64,000 bases of DNA from NCBI RefSeq assembly GCF_000715075.1, contig NC_134095.1, forward strand, positions 58,276,419 to 58,340,418, given 5' to 3'. This stretch comes from Nicotiana tabacum (taxonomy: Eukaryota; Streptophyta; Magnoliopsida; Solanales; Solanaceae). Position 1 is the first letter of the stretch, and every line of letters starts with the position of its first letter. Positions 58,039-64,000 of the stretch are shown piece after piece. The notes under the pieces were generated by a model. The model saw only the letters and a list, made by a program, of their open reading frames with translations, made no database searches and was not told the origin of the DNA. The translations under genes were made by a program, and so were the position numbers.

Positions 58039-59224
58039 GCCTTTATATTTTTTGCTTTCTTTTGCATCTTTTTGAGGCCATTTAGGCCATTGCAAAATTT
58101 TTGAATTAAGCCATTTTGGCCTCTGTAATAGACTATTGGGTAAATATATACAAGGCTTTCTTTTCCCTTTTGGTTTTTGAACTTTTCCTTTTCTTTATTA
58201 CTTGTATTCACAAAGGCCGGAGTGCCTTAGTATAAAATAGCTTAGGTTGTACAAGTTCGAACAACCCTTCCTTTACCTTATTTTTATTTTGAGTCATCTT
58301 GAAGGTTCGATGTTACTGGGAACCTTCTCCCAAAGTAAGTATCTCAGACTATAGTTTGTCGAGGGTAGCCTTTAAAACCGGTTATAAAAATTTCGAAGGT
58401 CTATTTTTTGTTACGGTTCTCGGACGTCTTCGCTCCATGTTAATGCGGCCGTAGCCTTTTAATTTGGGCACAACACAGTGAGCTTACTCTCCCGAGTTAT
58501 CCAAGCTTGCCTAAGATAAAAGTCCCCAAGTGGGTATGGCCGTGGCCTTTAAATTTTGGGGGTTGCCTAAGAGGTTTAATTACACCAATAATTAATAGTT
58601 CGATCTGTTCGAGTTTGTTTTTCGGACAGAAGTCCCTGAGTGTAGACGTGATCATTTGAACTCTGATTATAATCGGCCCTTGAGCTCGTTTCTTTAAGAG
58701 ATTGAAAGTACCAAATTGTAAAGTAGAAAATTTTCTAAGACATAAGGTAATTGAAAGGGAAGTACTTCTCTTTATTCTTGTGAAAAATAGTCATACATGC
58801 GTACATATTTTATACAAGGGCTCGAGCAAACTATGTGGGCAAGGTTCATTTGACTGTTAGGCTCTTACAACAAATCTTACCTATCGAGACCCTTCTATTA
58901 CGAAGTAATTTCCTCACAAATAATCGATATCCAAGGGTAATTCCCCAGTATTCGAGGTTGATTGTAGAGGAACCTCGGATACTGTTAGTGTTGTCTTCGA
59001 CACCGATTCATGATCAGCCTTTGATTCTAAGTTAGCAAGATCTACTTTTACCTCGTTAAAAACCTACCGAAAACCCCAATTGGGACAAAAATGGTTCAAG
59101 GGAAAAAAAGTGCAACACGTGCTTTCAGACCTAAAGACTTCGTGCCACTCCTTGTCGACCACCTGAAAGTGTTAGTCCGAAAATAAGAAAAAATGAAATG
59201 GGGTCGTACCTTAGCAGTAATATC
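58039..59224. other. Tat-element region between antisense ORF and integrase
   Basis: The opposite-strand coding units converge on this stretch. No repeats or ORFs of note are visible; the short frame at 58835-59035 is unsupported. Confidence 0.5.
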
Positions 59225-60480
59225 ATTTATGGTGAGTTACGTTCCATTTGTTCTCCATTTGTCATTTCGAGATTATAGGATCCCTTCCATGTGACCTCAA
59301 GAATCTGGTATGGTCCTTCCCAACTCAAACCTAATTTTCCTTCGTTCAGATTCCGGGTGCTTAGTGTGACCTTACTTTGTACTAAGTCCCCGACATTGAA
59401 GTATTGAAGGTTGGCCCTTCAATTGTAATACCTCTCGATCTGTTGCTTTTGGGTGGCCAATCGAACAAGGGCAGCTTCACGCCTTTCATCTAATAGCTCT
59501 AGGCTCGTATTCATGGCATCGTCATTAGATTCCTTTGTTGCATATTAAAATCTGATACTCGGCTCAACGACTTCGACCGTATTAGAGCTTCGGTGCCATA
59601 AACCAATGAGAATAGGGTAGCCTCGGTACTGGACTTCGAAGTTGTGCGATATGCCCAAAGAACTTCGGGCAGAACCTCTTTCCATTTTCCCTTGGCGTCA
59701 GTCAACATTATCTTGAGGATTTGGATTATGGTTTCATTGGTCGATTCAGTTTGTCTGTTCCCACTAGGGTGATAAGGTGTCGATAAGATCCTTTTGATCT
59801 CATAGTCTTCGAGAAATTTGGTCATTTTACTGCTGATTAACTATTTTTTGCTGTCACATACAATTTTGGATGGTATCCCGAACCGACATATGATGTGGTC
59901 CCAAATGAAGTCAATGACTTCCTACTCCTTGACCTTCTCATATGCATGTGCTTCAATCCACTTAGAAAAATAGTCACTCATAAATAAGACAAATTGAGCC
60001 TTATGAAAGAGGGTCGACGATGTTCATCCACCATTTCATGAATGGCTATGGAGATAAGACCCAATGCAACAGATCCCCGGCTTGGTGAATCATCAGAGCA
60101 TACCTTTAGCACTTGTCACATTTTCGTACGAACTCTTTTGCATCCTTTTCCATGTCGATCCAGTAATAACCGGCTCTGATCACCTTTTGAACAAATGATT
60201 CGGCACCTGAATTATTACCACAAGTGCCCCTTGTGAACTTTACGTATTCGATATCTCCTAGTCCCATACATATTGCTAGTGGGCCATCGAACATTCTCCT
60301 GAATAAGGTTCCATATTCGGACAAGCTGAATCGGGCTACCTTTGTGCGCAGGGCCCTCGATTCCTTAGGATTTGAATAAAGTTTCCTAGTCTTCAAAAAC
60401 TCCATGTATTTATTTCTCCAATCCTAGGTTAAACTTGTGGAGTTTATTTTGGCGTGACCTTCCTCTACTATCGACCTTAT
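59225..60480 (-). pseudogene. Tat-element integrase, decayed
   Basis: On the minus strand the zinc-binding region (60405-60106) ends 'KDAKEFVRKCDKC'. The core has SDYFSKWIEA (first Asp, about 59985), VCDSKK (second Asp, about 59850; the usual N-G after it is lost) and 'STPYHPSGNRQTESTNETI' (Glu, about 59755). The C-terminal part 'NVGDLVQSKVTL' to 'LSWEGPYQILEV' ends near 59225. Stops and frameshifts are present, for example a TAG just after the second Asp. Confidence 0.82.
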
Positions 60481-61384
60481 GAATTGTAAGACTGCCCCCG
60501 AGTTGATCTCGTCGTCCTTGACCGATGACCCTAAGTTTGCAAGGGCATCAGCTTCACTATTTTGATCTCGGGGCACGTGCTGCAAGGTCCACTCTTTGAA
60601 ACGATGTAACGTTACCTATAACTTGTCTAGATACCTTTGCATTCATTCTTCTGTGATTTCGAACGTTCCGTTTACTTGGTTTACTACAAGGAGGGAGTCA
60701 CATTTAGCATCGATCACCTCTACCCCCAAGCCTTTGGCTAGTTCGAGACCTGCAAGCGTGGCCTCATATTCGGCCTCATTGTTAGTCCATTTTACAATTC
60801 TAATAAATTGTCTAACTATATTTCCTATGGGTGGCTTCAGTACGATGCTAAGTCGGGACCCTTTTACGTTCAAGGCACCGTCAATAAAGAGGGTCCAGAT
60901 TCCCGAAGAAGTTCCCGAGTTTACAAACAACTCTCTTTCGACTTCGGGTATTAGGGCAGGCATAAAGTCGGCCACAAAATCTTCCCAAATTTGAGATTTA
61001 ATGGTTGTTCAGGGTTGATATTCGATATCGTACCCGCCGATTTCTATGACCCATTTGGCCAATCGTCCCGAGAGTTCTGGTTTATGCATTACATTTCGTA
61101 AAGGGTAGGTTGTCACAACACAAATAGGATGGCACTAAAAATATGGTTTCAGTTTTTCAAGAGGCACTTGGAAAGGTGAGTGCCAATTTTTCTAAGTGAG
61201 GAAATCTAGTTTCGGCCATACTTAAGGTCCTGCTAACATAATAAATTGGAAATTGTGTACCTTGTTCTTTCCGGACTATGATTCCACTTACCGCTATTTC
61301 CGATACTGCTAGATACAAGTATAGTCGTTCATCTGCCCTTGGTGTGTGAAGAAATGGAGGGCTCGATAAATAGCGCTTAAGTTG
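60481..61384 (-). pseudogene. Tat-element dual RNase H, decayed
   Basis: The first RNase H, 61384 to about 61000 on the minus strand, has 'LAVSEIAVSGIIVRKEQGTQ' and 'RLAKWVIEIGGYDIEYQP'. The second, 60975-60600, has 'SGIWTLFIDGALNVKGSRLS' (Asp), 'TNNEAEYEATLAGLELAKGL' (Glu) and AKCDSLLVVNQVNG (Asp). Catalytic acids of the second domain are preserved. The second RNase H is the mark of the Tat lineage, as in the Ogre element to the left. Confidence 0.8.
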
Positions 61385-61998
61385 TTCTAAAACCCGTTGG
61401 TATTCCGGGGTCTATGTGAAGTTGCTTTTCTTCTTCAGCAACGAGAAAAATCGATGACTTTTATCGGAAGACCTCGAGATGAATCGCCCTAGTGCTACAA
61501 TGCACCCAGTTAGCCTTTGTATGGCCTTGACATTATCCACTACTGTGATATCCTTGATAGTTTTGATCTTGTTGGGGTTGATCTCGATTCCCCGATTGGA
61601 AAACATGAACCTGAGGAATTTACCCGATCCGACTCGACTCCGAACGCACATTTTCTGGGTTTAACTTCATGTTTTACTTCATCAATATACTTATGGTTTC
61701 CTGCAAATGATTTTAATGGTCCTCTACTCGCAAGGGACTTAACTAACATAACAACAATGTAAACTTCCATGGATTTCCCTATTTGTCCGAAGTATTCAGT
61801 TTACTTATCGTTGCTAAGTGGCACCAACATTTTTTAATCCAAATGGAATTACATTATAGCAGTATGTGCCATACTTAGTGATGAAATATGTCTTTTCTTG
61901 ATCATCCGGGTCCATCCGTATTTGGTTGTACCCGGAGTAGGCATCGAGAAAATTGAGGATCTTGTGGCCGGCCGTGGCATCGATCATTCCCAAAACTA
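61385..61998 (-). pseudogene. Tat-element reverse transcriptase, 5' part missing, YIVV active site
   Basis: The minus strand starts near IDATAGHKIL at about 61985, the middle of RT. The catalytic YIDD box near 61755 reads YIVV, with both Asp codons GAT changed to GTT. Downstream are 'PRKCAFGVESDRV' and 'FSNRGIEINPNKIKTIKDIT', then 'RLTGCIVALGRFISRSSDKS'. A frameshift separates the two ORF pieces (61770-61540 and 61651-61412). About 100 residues upstream are missing at the LTR-like insertion. Confidence 0.83.
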
Positions 61999-62665
61999 TG
62001 TTTTGGGAATTATATGAAGGATTGAATGAATTGCATATTTGATTTACTCATGTGATTTACTTGTACTTGCTTGATAGTTCTTTCTAGTAAAATGGTGTTT
62101 AGTTATACATACTAGTGCTATTCGATGGCACTAACGTTCCTTTTGCCGGGGGCGCTACATTTTTTTTATAAAAGTAGGTGGCTCCATTGCAGAGAGTGCC
62201 GATTGCGCATAGCGGAGTACCTTCTTCTCAAAGTCTTGGTGAGCCCCTTTCTCCTTCAAGGGGTTATATTGTACATCTTCTTATTTTGAACTTTCAGTTT
62301 TGAGGTATAGCCGGGGCCTTGTTGCCGGCATTGTTATCACGTCTTTTGTATCCTCAGGGGCTCCGTAGACGTTTGTGTGGGTTATGTATGGGTATTGGAT
62401 AGGTCAATGGACCATGTTGTAACCTTGTACTCTTGCTTTCTTATACAGTATAACTTGTATGGAACCTTGGAAGTTTAACCACGTTTTAAATGTTGTGATA
62501 TAAAATGAACTTAGATGTTGAATGTACTATCTTTTCTAGTTTAAATAAAGGTAAGCATGGCTTCCTTATTCCTATCGAGTTGGGTAGATAGCGGTTGTTA
62601 AGGCTTGCTCAGTTTGGTTCACTCGATTGAGCGCCGGTCGCGCCTCCCGAAGTTGGGGCGTGACA
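61999..62665. mobile_element. LTR-like insertion (probable solo LTR)
   Basis: This 667-bp block begins TGTTTTGGGAATT and ends GGGGCGTGACA, so it has TG...CA ends. It separates the RT core from the upstream RT/protease part of the Tat element. The flanking pentamers (aacta and aagat) do not match, and about 300 bp of host RT is missing, so it was not a clean insertion. At its left edge a perfect hairpin (ttcccaaaac, tat, gttttgggaa) spans 61987-62009. Confidence 0.5.
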
Positions 62666-63507
62666 AAGATCGGACCAAGCAACAATCCATATTAGCTGTA
62701 AGAAATTTAATGAGTTTTTTTCAGAGCTCAGGCGTTAACCCCCTGCCCAGGTATACCTTTCAATCGGGCAGATAATCAATCGGCACGACCTGCTCCAGCT
62801 CTTTGACCGTTAATTTGGTGGCATCGAAATCATCGGGGCTATAAAGGATTGAGAAACCCCGTAATCATCATCTTCGTCAATCCCTTGCTTGTCCGATTGG
62901 GTCGAGGCTAGCATCGATGATTGCTATTTGTCTTCCTGTTTTGCTTTTGAACCTGAGCCCTTTGTCGATAAGAGTGTTGATATTGGAATTACTTCATTGA
63001 AGGCAAACATCTCCCTTGCGGCGGGTTATTCTCCATAAACCGTCTTTATCCCTTCTGGTGTTGGAATTTTTAATACTTGGTGAAGGGCCGAGGGCACGAC
63101 CCTTATATTGTGGATCTACGGTCTCCCGAACCGATGTTATATCTCATGTCCCCCTTGATTACATAAAATTTGGTTTCCTAGGTGGTATCGGTTATGTTTA
63201 CCAGCAACTTTATTTCTCCCTTAGTAATTCGTTTAGCACTCGGGCCGCAGGTACGATCTAGTACTGTAGGCCAAGTTGTTCTATGACCCTCGACGAATGA
63301 TGTTGGCCGAGCTACCTAGATCAATTAGTACACATTTAACTCGATTCTATTCATGAGTACAGAAATTACCAGTCCATTATTATGGAGTTGAATGATCCCT
63401 ACCGCATCCTCGTCGTTGAAAGATAGAGTCCCTTATGGTATGTAATCTTGAGTCTGTTTTTCCCTTGTGATTGATACTTTGGTGTATTTTTCGATGATCA
63501 TATGGAT
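62666..63507 (-). pseudogene. Tat-element protease and protease-RT linker, decayed
   Basis: On the minus strand the protease motif VLIDLGSSANI lies near 63335-63300 (the usual DNG or DTG is D-L-G here). A linker follows with 'LTVKELEQVVPIDYLPD' and KVYLGRGLTPEL (about 62830-62730), then an A-W-S-D-L remnant of the RT N terminus near 62670. The linker wording is typical of Solanaceae Tat elements. Several stops. The upstream gag is cut off by the MITE. Confidence 0.7.
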
Positions 63508-64000
63508 TAGGGCTGTTCATTTGGATTGGATATCTGAAATCTGAATTGATCCATTCAATTTCAGATTTCGGATTGTGTTTATTAAAATTTCGGATTTTGG
63601 ATCAGATTCGGATTGGTATAATTTTAATAGATCTGATCCGAAGTCCGAAATTATTAGGGCATGTATAATTACTAAAATTTAATTTCGGATAGTTAGTACT
63701 TGTTTTACATTTTCCTCCAAGTTATTACTTTTACAATTGATGGATTTAGCTATATTGGCACCATAGTACTCTTATAATTCCAGAAACATGAATTTTTCTT
63801 ATTGTATTGCCTCTTTTACAAAGAAAATATACATATGAGTTTGCAACATTAAGGCATAATAATTCGATTCGAAATCCGAAAATCCGATCTAATCCAATAT
63901 GATATGATATTAATTCGGATCAGATTCAAATTGCATTTTTAGAATCGGAAATCCGAAATCCGATCCGAATGTGCTAAATTTGATCTAATCCGATCCACGC
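63508..64000. mobile_element. hAT-type MITE (right end beyond window)
   Basis: It starts TAGGGCTGTTCATTTGG, a hAT-like terminus. Sub-terminal 'aaatccgaaatccgatc' words lie in opposite orientations at the two ends (about 63530-63650 and 63865-63990). The right terminus would complete about 10-15 bp past the window end. There is no transposase ORF. The possible left half of the 8-bp target duplication is atatggat (63500-63507). Confidence 0.68.

Larger units (their letters stand above)
54322..63507 (-). mobile_element. Tat-lineage Ty3/gypsy element (partial, minus strand)
   Basis: Read on the minus strand: protease and linker (63507-62666), an LTR-like insertion, RT (61998-61385), two RNase H domains, integrase (to about 59225), an untranslated stretch, then an ORF on the opposite strand (55336-58038), PPT and 3' LTR (54953-54322). 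The dual RNase H and the antisense ORF between pol and the 3' LTR place it in the Tat lineage. The gag and 5' LTR lie outside the window or are lost. Confidence 0.83.

Overview
This window is plant nuclear repeat DNA. It most likely comes from a Solanaceae genome of the tobacco (Nicotiana) type; that is inferred from the families of 5S spacer, Ogre/Tat, Tekay, L1 and RTE elements, not proven. I found no host protein-coding gene. The backbone from 1 to about 49872 is an old tandem 5S rDNA array with units of about 668 bp (120-bp gene plus about 548-bp spacer). It has nine recognisable gene copies, all mutated, some truncated. Retrotransposons broke the array apart, and every insertion lies in a spacer.

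Largest disruption (876-37467): a chromovirus (Tekay/Del-type) LTR sits in the spacer after 5S copy 1. A very large Ogre/Tat-type Ty3/gypsy element (2622-36595) inserted into that LTR, flanked by the 5-bp duplication CTATG. The Ogre element carries three further insertions: a 2.78-kb Tekay-type solo LTR in its 5' LTR (6259-9038, minus strand, duplication GTACA); a nearly complete L1 LINE in its first RNase H domain (18558-23560, duplication AAGTATACTC); and a 5'-truncated related element in its 3' LTR (29467-33273). In order, the Ogre element has LTR, PBS, extra ORF1 with coiled coil, gag, protease, G-patch-like segment, a probable 177-bp intron, RT, two RNase H domains, integrase, a tandem-repeat-rich 3' region, PPT and LTR. 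All its coding parts are decayed.

Right of this, 5S copies 2-7 follow. An RTE-type LINE (39340-43562) with a (TTG)n tail sits between copies 4 and 5. After copy 7 there is a rearranged Tekay pol/LTR fragment (45575-48080) with an internal inversion. Then comes an inverted 5S spacer that forms a roughly 450-bp palindrome with the next spacer, then copies 8 and 9. Copy 9 is fused to a spacer fragment, and the array ends near 49872.

The last 14 kb is not 5S-related. It holds a 5'-truncated chromovirus LTR with an initiator-Met-type PBS and an internally deleted body (49873-53815), then 0.5 kb of unidentified AT-rich DNA. A minus-strand Tat-lineage element follows (54322 to at least 63507): LTR, an antisense coiled-coil ORF with candidate introns, integrase, two RNase H domains, RT and protease. 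An LTR-like insertion (61999-62665) and a hAT-type MITE (63508 to the window end) interrupt it.

The only intact open frame that I assign to a real protein is the L1 ORF1 (18604-20055). The points most worth a second look are the antisense, apparently intron-bearing ORF of the Tat element, the 48-bp minisatellite in the Ogre 3' region, the Ogre intron, and the 5S spacer palindrome. All boundaries, motif readings and difference counts were made by eye.
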